Origin: Chloroflexota bacterium
GTDB taxonomy: Bacteria > Chloroflexota > FW602-bin22 > JAMCYS01
NCBI GenBank assembly: GCA_021847625.1
Contig: JAJZQK010000142.1
Coordinates: forward strand, 1-7,502
DNA length: 7,502 nucleotides
Direction of reading: 5' to 3'
Of the stretch, positions 1 to 6,333 are shown one piece after another (position 1 is the stretch's first letter; each line of letters starts with the position of its first letter). A program made the translations under genes and the position numbers. Under the pieces are notes generated by a model. The model made no database searches. It was not told the DNA's origin and worked only from the letters and a program-made list of their open reading frames with translations.

Positions 1-359
1 ATCACCTGCTACGGATGGCGGGGGCCGAGCCGCTTAACTGGTCGTACAAGACCGAGTGCTGTGGCGCCAGCCTGTCTCTATCCGAGACGAAGCTCGCCCT
101 GCAGATGAGCGCGAGAATCCTCGCCAACGCGGTCGAAGTGGGGGCCGACGCCGTGGTCGTCGCCTGCCCGCTCTGCCAGGCCAACCTCGACGGGCGGCAG
201 CCGCAGATCAATTCGCAGCTCGGCCAGGATTTCCATCTGCCCGTACTGTACTTCACGCAGGCCCTGGGCCTTGCCTTCGGCAAGAAGCCGAAGGAACTTG
301 GCCTCGGCAAGCACACGGTGTCGACCGACGAACTGCTTGCTCGCAAAGGCCTACAATGA
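1..359 (+). CDS. hdrB: CoB-CoM heterodisulfide reductase subunit B-like protein (HdrB), C-terminal fragment
   Basis: The 5' end lies outside the window. Reading from base 3 the protein enters in frame and ends at TGA 357-359; the ATG at 15 is internal. What is visible is the second CCG domain of HdrB. It has a Cys-Cys-Gly motif (Cys codons 57 and 60), then after 34 residues CPLCQANLD (Cys codons 165 and 174), then a tail containing PVLYFTQALGLAFG that is typical of HdrB. In the family, CCG cysteines bind noncubane [4Fe-4S] clusters that reduce a disulfide or pass electrons within cytoplasmic HdrABC complexes. In acetogenic bacteria, Hdr subunits occur with MetF as part of proposed bifurcating methylene-THF reductases, which fits the metF gene 3.2 kb downstream. 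HdrA and HdrC are not in the window. Another CCG-domain protein is possible, but the tail favours HdrB. Confidence 0.88.
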   Translation, partial: HLLRMAGAEPLNWSYKTECCGASLSLSETKLALQMSARILANAVEVGADAVVVACPLCQANLDGRQPQINSQLGQDFHLPVLYFTQALGLAFGKKPKELGLGKHTVSTDELLARKGLQ

Positions 360-429
360 GAATTGGCGTGCGTCCGGCGATGCGTAGCGGCGACCGGCGG
401 GTCGCCCCCGCGGAGGGCGCGGTCTGACC

Positions 430-807
430 GTGAGCGATAGCCAGCTCAGCATGGGGGTGGATATCGTCGAGATCCACCGCGTGGGCGAAGCGCTGGAGAG
501 GCACGGCCAACGCTTTTTCGAGAGGGTGTATACCCCCGCGGAGCTTCGCTATTGCCGCGGCCGGCTGTCCGAACTGGCGGGCCGTTTTGCGGCCAAGGAG
601 GCCGTCCTCAAGGCCCTGGGGACGGGGCTGCGCGGCATCGGCTGGCGGGAGGTGGAGATTCTCCCTGACCCGCGGGGCAAGCCGCTCGTCTTTCTGCACG
701 GGCGCGCCCAGGCGCGGGCCCGGGAGCTCGGTCTCGACAACTTTGCGATTAGCATTTCGCACTCGCGCGAATTCGCCGTCGCCTCGGTGGTGGCCACGGG
801 AGCGTAA
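430..807 (+). CDS. acpS: Holo-[acyl-carrier-protein] synthase (4'-phosphopantetheinyl transferase)
   Basis: This enzyme moves 4'-phosphopantetheine from CoA to the serine of apo-ACP, activating fatty-acid synthesis in the cytoplasm. The 125-residue product has the usual AcpS length. It shows the N-terminal GVDIVEIHR motif with the Mg2+ ligand Asp11, the central RFAAKEAVLKALGTG motif with the second ligand Glu57, and the C-terminal SISHSREFAVA strand. The GTG at 430 is chosen because GGAGGG (412-417) lies 12 bases upstream; the ATG at 451, which would start right at GVDIVEI, has no Shine-Dalgarno. The 70-base gap after hdrB shows nothing recognisable. Only six bases separate it from the NAD(P)HX repair gene, a pairing common in bacteria, so the two are probably co-transcribed. 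No key residue is missing. Confidence 0.95.
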   Translation: MSDSQLSMGVDIVEIHRVGEALERHGQRFFERVYTPAELRYCRGRLSELAGRFAAKEAVLKALGTGLRGIGWREVEILPDPRGKPLVFLHGRAQARARELGLDNFAISISHSREFAVASVVATGA

Positions 808-813
808 GCGACA

Positions 814-2394
814 ATGGCAGCGAAGATCCTAACGGCTGACCAGATGCGGACCTGCGAGGAGCGGGCGGCGGCGCTCGGCGTGCCGTCCCCCGTCCTGATG
901 GAGAACGCGGGCACGGCGATAGCCAAAGTGGTCGCCGGGCTCGCGGAGCGCCGCCAGCGGGGGGTGCTCGTGCTGGTCGGCCCGGGCAACAACGGCGGCG
1001 ATGGGCTGGTCGTCGCCCGCTGCCTAGCCGAGTGGGGCTTGCCCGTGGCCGTCTACGTCTGGCACAGGACGAAGGCCGACGACAGGGTCCGCGAGTTGGC
1101 CGAAGCGGCCGGGGTGCCCCTGGTCGTGGCCGAGGCGGACGCCGACCGCCAGCAACTGCGCACGGAGTTGCGGCGAGCCGACATCGTGGTAGACGCGCTG
1201 CTCGGCACCGGCCTGAAGCGGGCCTTGAGCGACGAGATAAGGGGCCTGCTGGGCGTCGCCAGAGAAGAACGATGGCAGCGGTTGGTGGTAGCCGTCGACG
1301 TCCCCTCGGGCTTGAACAGCGACACGGGCGAGGTGGACGAGGCCACAGTGGCGGCCGACGTCACGGTGACGCTGGGCCACGCCAAGGTCGGGCACTTCGT
1401 GTCGCCGGGAATCCGGTTCACGGGCCGGCTAGTCCTGGCGGGTATCGGCCTGCCGCCCGGCGCCGAGGTCGACGGCGTGGCCGAACTGCTGGACGACGAG
1501 GCGATAGCGAACGTCCTGCCCGCCCGGCCGGTCTACGGCCATAAGGGCACGTTCGGAAAGGCCATGATCGTCGGCGGCTCGCCGAATTACATCGGGGCGG
1601 CCACCTTGGCTGGCGAAGCCGCCTACCGGGCAGGAGCGGGGCTAGTTACGCTGGCCACGGCCCGCGGCCTTCAACCGCTGGTGGCGGCCAAGGTTACGGA
1701 GCCTACTTTCCTGCCGCTACCGGAGTCGTCGGCGGGGGTGTTAGGGCCGGCAGCGCTCGCGCCGCTCCTTGAGGGCGTTGCCGGCTACGATGCATTGCTC
1801 GTCGGCCCTGGGCTGGGGCGCCACCCGGACACGGCGGCCTTTGTCCGTGGACTAGTCGCCCGGCTGGCGGCCGACAAGCGCGGGATCAGGTTCCTGGCCC
1901 TCGACGCCGATGCTCTGAACGTCTTGGCCGGCAGCGGCGATTGGTGGCAGGGGCTAGGCCCGCGGGCGGCCATCACCCCCCACCCGGGGGAGATGTCGCG
2001 GCTGCTCGGCACGAGCGTGCGCGAGGTGGAGGAGAACCGCTTCGCGTTCGCCCGGGAGTCGGCAACCAGGTGGGGTCTTGTCGTCATCCTCAAAGGAGCT
2101 TACACTGTAGTTAGCGGGACTGACGGCCGCTTAAGCGTGAGCCCTGTGGCTACGCCGAGTCTGGCCACGGCCGGCAGCGGCGATGTGCTGGCAGGGACGC
2201 TGGTGGCGCTGGGTGCCCAGGGCCTCGAGGCTGCACATTGCGCGGCGGCAGCAGTATACTTACATGGACGAGCGGGAGAGCTGGCCGCCTGCCGGATCGG
2301 CGAGGCAGGTGTTATGGCAAGCGACCTGTTGCCCCTGCTGCCGGAGGCTCGACGAACCATCGTCGGCGAGAGGGAGATAGCGCCGCGGCCATAG
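814..2394 (+). CDS. nnr: Bifunctional NAD(P)H-hydrate epimerase / ADP-dependent NAD(P)H-hydrate dehydratase
   Basis: This protein repairs NADHX and NADPHX, the damaged hydrated forms of NAD(P)H: the epimerase interconverts R and S forms and the dehydratase restores NAD(P)H using ADP. The 526 residues match the full two-domain YjeF fusion. The epimerase domain (about 1-230) has PGNNGGDG (57-64), LLGTGL (129-134) and VDVPSGLNSDTG (161-172). The ribokinase-like dehydratase domain (about 240-515) has GHKGTFGKAMIVGGS near its start, PHPGE (389-393), LKGAY, and ATAGSGDVLAGT (from 451, with the likely catalytic Asp457). The ATG at 814 follows GGGAG (798-802) at 11 bases and gives the standard epimerase N-terminus. 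It sits six bases after acpS. The association is housekeeping rather than specific to the flanking one-carbon genes. Both active sites look intact. Confidence 0.96.
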   Translation: MAAKILTADQMRTCEERAAALGVPSPVLMENAGTAIAKVVAGLAERRQRGVLVLVGPGNNGGDGLVVARCLAEWGLPVAVYVWHRTKADDRVRELAEAAGVPLVVAEADADRQQLRTELRRADIVVDALLGTGLKRALSDEIRGLLGVAREERWQRLVVAVDVPSGLNSDTGEVDEATVAADVTVTLGHAKVGHFVSPGIRFTGRLVLAGIGLPPGAEVDGVAELLDDEAIANVLPARPVYGHKGTFGKAMIVGGSPNYIGAATLAGEAAYRAGAGLVTLATARGLQPLVAAKVTEPTFLPLPESSAGVLGPAALAPLLEGVAGYDALLVGPGLGRHPDTAAFVRGLVARLAADKRGIRFLALDADALNVLAGSGDWWQGLGPRAAITPHPGEMSRLLGTSVREVEENRFAFARESATRWGLVVILKGAYTVVSGTDGRLSVSPVATPSLATAGSGDVLAGTLVALGAQGLEAAHCAAAAVYLHGRAGELAACRIGEAGVMASDLLPLLPEARRTIVGEREIAPRP

Positions 2395-2433
2395 GAGGTA
2401 GGGATCACGGCACCCTATGGGGAGGGATGCGAG

Positions 2434-3579
2434 GTGCTCGATCTAGCCGCAACACTCGAGAGATCCGACACTTTCCACGGCCTGCCGCTGGACGACTTGG
2501 AGGCAGTGGCAGGGATCTGCATCGAGAGGAATTGCGACGGGGGGGCAATCGTATTCAGCGAGGGCGAGCCGGCCAAGGATCTATACATCGTCCTGGAAGG
2601 CAAGGTGGCCTTGGAGAAGGCCGTCGTCCTCAGTCGCCGCGGGGGTACACGGCGAGCAACCGTCGACGTGGCGACCTCGGGCCAGGCCTTTGGCTGGTCG
2701 GCCGTGGTGGCGCCCTACGAAATGACCGCCTCCGCCGTGTGCATTGAGCCGTGTCGGGTGCTGCAGATAGACGGCGAGGCCTTGCGCGAACTGCTGAGAG
2801 AGCGGCCGACGTTGGGATACGAAGTCACCAATCGGCTGGCGCGCATCGCCGGCACCCGGCTGCGCGACACGACCCATCGGCTGACCTATCTCCTGTCGAT
2901 TGCCTCGCACGATCTCAAGGCCCCGCTCGCCGCCGTGGAGAGCTACCTCCAGGTAATGATCGGCGGTTTTTCCGGCCCGCTGACCGACAAGCAGCATCAG
3001 ATGTTGCTGCGCTGCAGCGAGCGGATCAAGGAGGCTCTGGACCTAATCAGCAACTTCCTCGACGTCTCGCGACTCGAGGCGGGGCAGATGTACAAGGAGC
3101 TGGAGATCATCTCCATCACCAACGTGGTGCGCCGCAGCCTCGACGTCGTGCGGCCCGCCGCTCAGGAGAAGGGAGTTGACCTGGAGGCCAGCGTGCCGGA
3201 CGATCTGCCCGGCATCCAGGGGGCGGCTCTCCGGTTGCAGCAGGTGCTGGTGAATCTGTTGAGCAACGCCGTCAAGTTCACGCCGCCGGGCGGCCTGGTC
3301 ACCCTGGCCGTGGAAGACACCGGCGAATGGATACGCGTCGAGGTCGTCGACACGGGGGTAGGCATTCCCGCGGAGGACTTGCCCCACGTCTTCGACGATT
3401 TCTATCGCGGCAGCAACGTATCCGACAGCGTGGGCACCGGGCTGGGATTGCCCATTGCCAAACGGATCGTGACCGCCCACGGCGGTAGAATCTGGGCCGA
3501 GAGCCCTGTCCAACCGGCGGGGGAGACCCGGGGCAGCCGGTTTGTCTTCGAGCTGCCCAGAAGATCTTCTTCATCATAG
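2434..3579 (+). CDS. Soluble sensor histidine kinase with N-terminal cyclic-nucleotide-binding-like (Crp-type) domain
   Basis: A 381-residue cytoplasmic kinase with no membrane segment. Residues about 10-125 form a Crp/cNMP-binding-like beta-roll (LERSDTFHGLPLDDLEAV, then LYIVLEGKVAL, then FGWSAVV). Residues about 126-155 look like a helical linker. The DHp domain has SHDLKAP with phospho-acceptor His159. The HATPase domain has the N-box LLSNAVKFT (Asn278), the G1 box DTGVGIP (306-312) and the G2 box GTGLGLP (334-340), so catalysis looks intact. The sensor lacks the canonical Glu and Arg of a cAMP-binding cassette (FGW rather than FGE, and no Arg in the TASA stretch), so the ligand is unknown. 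GTG 2434 is the only ATG/GTG/TTG start between the preceding in-frame stop (2392-2394) and the domain start; GGAGGG (2421-2426) is seven bases upstream. The gene ends 16 bases before metF, and two receiver proteins follow, its plausible phosphotransfer partners. Confidence 0.9.
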   Translation: MLDLAATLERSDTFHGLPLDDLEAVAGICIERNCDGGAIVFSEGEPAKDLYIVLEGKVALEKAVVLSRRGGTRRATVDVATSGQAFGWSAVVAPYEMTASAVCIEPCRVLQIDGEALRELLRERPTLGYEVTNRLARIAGTRLRDTTHRLTYLLSIASHDLKAPLAAVESYLQVMIGGFSGPLTDKQHQMLLRCSERIKEALDLISNFLDVSRLEAGQMYKELEIISITNVVRRSLDVVRPAAQEKGVDLEASVPDDLPGIQGAALRLQQVLVNLLSNAVKFTPPGGLVTLAVEDTGEWIRVEVVDTGVGIPAEDLPHVFDDFYRGSNVSDSVGTGLGLPIAKRIVTAHGGRIWAESPVQPAGETRGSRFVFELPRRSSSS

Positions 3580-3595
3580 AGGGGATATAGCGAGA

Positions 3596-4513
3596 ATGAA
3601 ATCCGGTAGCAATCTGGAAAAGGTCCTCGGCAGCGGCAAGTTCGCTGTCACGGCGGAATTGGGACCGCCAAAGGGGACCGGCGTGAAATCAATCCTGCGC
3701 AAGGCGGAGCAGCTGAAGCTTGCCGTCGACGCCGTGAACATCACGGACAACCAGACCGCCATCACCCGTATGTGCAGCCTGGCCGTCTCCAACCTCGTGC
3801 AACAAGCCGGCGTAGAGCCGGTGATGCAGATAACTTGCCGCGACCGCAATCGCCTCGCCATTCAGAGCGACGTGCTCGGGGCGGTGGCCCTCGGCATCAG
3901 GAATATCCTCTGCCTCTCCGGAGACCATCAGAGGTTCGGCAACCACCCGCAGGCGAAGAACGTCTACGACCTGGACTCTATTCAGCTTATCCAGATCCTC
4001 CACGGCATGCGCGAGAACAAGAAGTTCGCCAGCGGCGACGACTTCTCGGGCGAGGCACCGCTATTCCTGGGCGGGGCGGCCAACCCCTATGGCGATCCCT
4101 ATGAATTCCGGGTCGTCCGCCTGGGCAAGAAGGCCCGAGCGGGGGCCGACTTCATCCAGACGCAAGCGGTCTTCGACGTCGCCAAATTCGAGCGCTGGAT
4201 GCGGGACGTGCGGGAGCGCGAGCTCGACAAGAAGGTACACATCCTGGCGGGCGTCATCCCGGTCAAGTCCGTGGCAATGGCCCGCTATATGCGTGACTAC
4301 GTTTCGGGTGTCTCGGTGCCCGACGAGATCGTCACGCGGCTAGAGAAGGCCGAGAACGTCAAAGAAGAGGGGGTGAAGATCTGTCTAGAGACAATTGACC
4401 AGCTGCGCGATATCCCCGGCGTGCACGGCATTCACATCATGGCCGTCGGCTGGGAGGATATGGTCAGCACGATCGTCGACAAGGCTGGGTTACTGCCTCG
4501 ACCGCTACTCTGA
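3596..4513 (+). CDS. metF: Methylenetetrahydrofolate reductase, MetF type
   Basis: The enzyme reduces 5,10-methylene-THF to 5-methyl-THF with FAD, the last step of the methyl branch of the Wood-Ljungdahl pathway and also the methyl source for methionine. The 305-residue product has normal MetF length and a TIM-barrel pattern: TAELGPPKG with probable catalytic Glu21, then VDAVNITDNQTA, then PVMQITCRDRNRLAIQSD, then ILCLSGDH, then GADFIQTQ, then a C-terminal GVHGIHIMAVGWEDMV. The ATG at 3596 is preferred: AGGGG (3580-3584) lies 11 bases before it, and the family N-terminus starts about there; a TTG at 3542 in the same frame would overlap the kinase. No MetV zinc partner is visible in the window, and the protein shows no extra iron-sulfur domain. 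The position between a kinase and receivers and near hdrB points to a catabolic or carbon-fixing MetF (inference). Confidence 0.93.
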   Translation: MKSGSNLEKVLGSGKFAVTAELGPPKGTGVKSILRKAEQLKLAVDAVNITDNQTAITRMCSLAVSNLVQQAGVEPVMQITCRDRNRLAIQSDVLGAVALGIRNILCLSGDHQRFGNHPQAKNVYDLDSIQLIQILHGMRENKKFASGDDFSGEAPLFLGGAANPYGDPYEFRVVRLGKKARAGADFIQTQAVFDVAKFERWMRDVRERELDKKVHILAGVIPVKSVAMARYMRDYVSGVSVPDEIVTRLEKAENVKEEGVKICLETIDQLRDIPGVHGIHIMAVGWEDMVSTIVDKAGLLPRPLL

Positions 4514-4540
4514 TAGCTGAATTAGTAAGGAGGTCACACC

Positions 4541-4957
4541 ATGCCGGGCACAGCCAAGATCCTCGTGGTTGACGACGACCCTGATATCATTCAGGCGATC
4601 CAGATTGTCCTCGAGTCACAGGATTACGAGGTCCTTACTGCTGTAAACGGCGAAGAGGGGCTAGAGCGCGTCAAAAGGGACAAACCGGATGCATTGGTAC
4701 TCGATCTCCTGATGCCCAAGAAGGACGGCTTCGCCGTCCTGCGCGAGCTGAAGGAAGATCCCCGTATGGCCAAGCTGCCGATTCTCGTCCTCACCTCAGT
4801 CCGGGAGGAGGCCAGCCGCCGCAGGTACCAGTTGGAGACGGGCATCGAACTCAACGTGGACGACTATGTCGAGAAACCGATCGCGCCGGTGGATTTGATC
4901 AACCGGATCGCCAACCTGGTCCGCAAGAGCAAGCCGGCCATACCGACGTCTGGCTGA
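4541..4957 (+). CDS. Stand-alone response-regulator receiver protein, copy 1
   Basis: A 138-residue single receiver domain without an output domain. It has the acidic cluster DDDPD (11-15), phospho-acceptor Asp55 in LDLLMPKKDG, Thr85 in LTS, and Lys112 in DYVEKP, so phosphorylation chemistry is complete. The Thr-to-Lys distance is 27 residues, against 22 in CheY, and the usual GADDY before the lysine is replaced by GIELNVDDY; the extra residues widen the beta4-alpha4-beta5 region, which is normally the signalling face. AAGGAGGT (4527-4534) gives a very strong Shine-Dalgarno for ATG 4541. The gene is 27 bases after metF and probably in the same transcript as the upstream kinase. Such proteins act by protein contact or in phosphorelays; the target here is unknown. 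Confidence 0.92.
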   Translation: MPGTAKILVVDDDPDIIQAIQIVLESQDYEVLTAVNGEEGLERVKRDKPDALVLDLLMPKKDGFAVLRELKEDPRMAKLPILVLTSVREEASRRRYQLETGIELNVDDYVEKPIAPVDLINRIANLVRKSKPAIPTSG

Positions 4958-4987
4958 TTGACAGGCTGAGGGAACGCCGAAGACAAT
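4958..4987 (+). promoter_or_regulatory. Possible sigma70-type promoter upstream of receiver copy 2
   Basis: A perfect TTGACA (4958-4963) directly follows the stop of receiver copy 1. An 18-base spacer separates it from GACAAT (4982-4987), which matches four of six -10 bases. The only sizeable gap inside this gene group (140 bases) lies here, so receiver copy 2 could be transcribed separately. The leader would be about 100 bases with no clear hairpin. The -10 is weak, so this is tentative. Confidence 0.35.
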
Positions 4988-5097
4988 GCCACCTCGGTGC
5001 GCGTGCAGGCGTGGGTACTTTGCTCCCGCCACTCGCGCGTGCCAGTCTACCTTTGTGTGGTTGATCTTGAAGCAGGCCAAATGACAAGGAGAAAGAG

Positions 5098-5496
5098 ATG
5101 GCCGAGCCTACTAAGATCCTGCTGGTGGACGACGATCCCGATTTCTTGGAAGCAACTCGCATGGTGCTGGAAAGCCAGCCTTATCAGGTCTTCACCGCCC
5201 AGAATGGCGTCGAGGGACTGAAGATGGCCCGGGAGACGAGACCGGACCTCATCATCCTCGACGTCATTATGCCTCTCAAAGATGGGTTTATGACCTGTGA
5301 CGAGCTCAAGAACAACCCGGAATACCAGGAGATACCGGTTCTGATGCTGACGAGTCTCTCGGAGAAGTTGCCCGAGACCAACTACTCGGTTCAGCAAGGC
5401 CTGATGCTGGAGGCCGACGACTTCGTGGACAAGCCGGTGGCACCGGCGGAACTGCTGGCCCGCGTCGAGCGGTTGCTGCGAAGATACAGGTCCTAG
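5098..5496 (+). CDS. Stand-alone response-regulator receiver protein, copy 2
   Basis: A 132-residue single receiver domain, paralogous to the protein ending at 4957 and alignable with it without gaps through Lys112. It has DDDPD (11-15), Asp55 in LDVIMPLKDG, Thr85 in LTS and Lys112 in DFVDKP, all intact. It shares the unusual 27-residue Thr-Lys spacing, with GLMLEADDF in place of GADDY. The two copies differ mainly on the surface and at the end of the domain, suggesting an old tandem duplication followed by divergence in partner choice (inference). AAGGAG (5086-5091) lies six bases before ATG 5098. No DNA-binding or enzymatic domain is attached, so it must work through a partner, perhaps the kinase at 2434-3579 or an enzyme of the neighbouring redox modules. 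Confidence 0.92.
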   Translation: MAEPTKILLVDDDPDFLEATRMVLESQPYQVFTAQNGVEGLKMARETRPDLIILDVIMPLKDGFMTCDELKNNPEYQEIPVLMLTSLSEKLPETNYSVQQGLMLEADDFVDKPVAPAELLARVERLLRRYRS

Positions 5497-5523
5497 TCGG
5501 TCCACGAACAACCTCCGGTTTCC

Positions 5524-5552
5524 TTGACAATCGTTCCCAGTTTCGTTATGCT
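5524..5552 (+). promoter_or_regulatory. Sigma70-type promoter of the HoxU-NuoE-NuoF-like operon
   Basis: TTGACA (5524-5529, perfect -35), a 17-base spacer and TATGCT (5547-5552, four of six -10 matches) lie in a locally AT-richer stretch between receiver copy 2 and the GTG at 5640. Transcription would start near 5559, leaving a leader of about 80 bases. Position, spacing and base composition all agree, making this the best promoter in the window. Confidence 0.62.
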
Positions 5553-5570
5553 AAGTGTTAACTTTCACAA
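5553..5570 (+). promoter_or_regulatory. Candidate Rex-like (or Crp-family) operator overlapping the transcription start
   Basis: Directly after the -10 lies an 18-base element with GTG (5555-5557), eight bases, then CAC (5566-5568). This is the core geometry of the Rex consensus TTGTGAA-N4-TTCACAA. The right half TTCACAA (5564-5570) is perfect; the left half keeps only GTG of seven positions. Rex is the NADH/NAD+-sensing repressor that in many anaerobes controls NADH-linked redox genes, and the site lies where a repressor would block initiation. A Crp-type site (TGTGA-N6-TCACA) has the same geometry and matches eight of ten positions, so the protein that binds is uncertain. Confidence 0.4.
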
Positions 5571-5585
5571 TGCTGGGGACTGCTG

Positions 5586-5617
5586 TACGGCCGCCGTAGG
5601 TGCCCACCCCGGGCACC
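5586..5617 (+). promoter_or_regulatory. Two abutting hairpins in the operon leader
   Basis: TACGG-CCG-CCGTA (5586-5598, 5-bp stem, 3-base loop) is followed without a gap by GGTGCCC-ACCCC-GGGCACC (5599-5617, perfect 7-bp stem, 5-base loop). They lie in the predicted leader, ending 22 bases before the GTG start at 5640. No T-run follows, so this is not a standard intrinsic terminator. A role in transcript stability, pausing or translation control is possible but unproven. Confidence 0.45.
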
Positions 5618-5639
5618 CGCTCTAGACTGGGGTGCTAAA

Positions 5640-6311
5640 GTGCTGGCTGTTACTCTGAACGGTGTCGAAGTCGAAGGACCGCCCGGCGTTACAATCCTCG
5701 AGCTCGCGCGCCAACACGGCGTGGACATCCCCACCCTCTGCTATCATCCCGAGCTCAGCATCAGCGGTTCCTGCCGGCTCTGCGTCGTGGAGGTCCAAGG
5801 CTCCCGCACGCTCGTGGGGGCCTGCCACACGCCGATTGCCCCGAACATGGTCATCCAGACCCACTCCCCACGCGTGCTCAAGTCGCGCCGTGTCACGGTC
5901 GAATTGCTGCTCGCAAGCCACGCCGGCTATTGCTGGTCGTGCGACAAGGCCAACCTCTGCGAGCTCCGCCAGATCGCGGCCGACCTCGGCGTCGGCCTCC
6001 TCCCTGTCACTCTCCGCAAACCCTACCGGACGCTGGAGGAACTAGGCCCTCAGGTGGTGCGCGACGCCACCAAGTGCGTCCTCTGCCGGCGCTGTATACG
6101 CGCCTGCGCGGAGATCAAGCAGGCAGGTCTACTCGCCGTTGCGTATCGAGGCTTCGAATGCAAGGTCGTGGCCGGCCAGGACGACCCCGAGGCTTACGTG
6201 GCGTGCGCGGACTGCGACGTCTGCGTCTCCGTCTGCCCCGTGGGAGCCTTGACCAAAAGAGCCGAGAGGTTCACGGTCAAGCATGGCCGCCCCCTAGTCG
6301 TAGCTGGCTGA
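5640..6311 (+). CDS. Iron-sulfur electron-transfer subunit, HoxU / NuoG-N / HydA-N-like
   Basis: A 223-residue cytoplasmic iron-sulfur protein that should relay electrons between a NuoE/NuoF flavin unit and a catalytic partner. Domains in order: plant-type [2Fe-2S] ferredoxin with Cys34, Cys45, Cys48, Cys62; a His-Cys3 [4Fe-4S] site His94-x3-Cys98-x2-Cys101-x5-Cys107; and two ferredoxin-type [4Fe-4S] sites, Cys146/149/152/156 and Cys189/192/195/199. Every ligand is present. It stops at about the point where HydA continues into its H-cluster domain and NuoG into its molybdopterin-like domain, so it equals HoxU in layout and is not obviously truncated. GTG 5640 is used, with GGGG (5629-5632) seven bases upstream. 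It is the first gene of the operon and is 22 bases before nuoE. The catalytic partner (hydrogenase, formate dehydrogenase or other) is not visible. Confidence 0.9.
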   Translation: MLAVTLNGVEVEGPPGVTILELARQHGVDIPTLCYHPELSISGSCRLCVVEVQGSRTLVGACHTPIAPNMVIQTHSPRVLKSRRVTVELLLASHAGYCWSCDKANLCELRQIAADLGVGLLPVTLRKPYRTLEELGPQVVRDATKCVLCRRCIRACAEIKQAGLLAVAYRGFECKVVAGQDDPEAYVACADCDVCVSVCPVGALTKRAERFTVKHGRPLVVAG

Positions 6312-6333
6312 TCAGCCGGCGGAGTGTCGCCCA

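Noticed and set aside
253..762. A 169-codon open frame on the - strand across hdrB and acpS
   Set aside because: It crosses two well-supported genes on the other strand and shows no family motif.
1032..1544. A 170-codon open frame on the + strand inside the NAD(P)HX repair gene
   Set aside because: Composition is Arg/Gly-rich as expected from an out-of-frame read of GC-rich coding DNA, and the overlapping nnr frame has clear catalytic motifs.
2238..2747. A 169-codon + strand frame bridging the end of nnr and the start of the kinase
   Set aside because: Low-complexity Arg/Gly-rich product, out of frame with two recognised proteins.
3043..3513. A 156-codon open frame on the - strand inside the histidine kinase gene
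   Set aside because: It is the antisense shadow of the DHp/HATPase region; no recognisable domain and no independent support.
3542..3595. An upstream TTG start adding 18 residues to MetF
   Set aside because: It would overlap the kinase end, the added residues are not MetF-like, and ATG 3596 has a usable Shine-Dalgarno and the family N-terminus.
4999..5042. Repeated 8-base GCGCGTGC (4999-5006 and 5035-5042) as a regulator-binding repeat
   Set aside because: Two short GC-rich copies are within chance for this composition, and no third copy or symmetry supports a site.
5599..5617. Intrinsic terminator between receiver copy 2 and the HoxU-like gene
   Set aside because: The stem is good but no T-run follows, and it lies downstream of the likely promoter, inside the leader.
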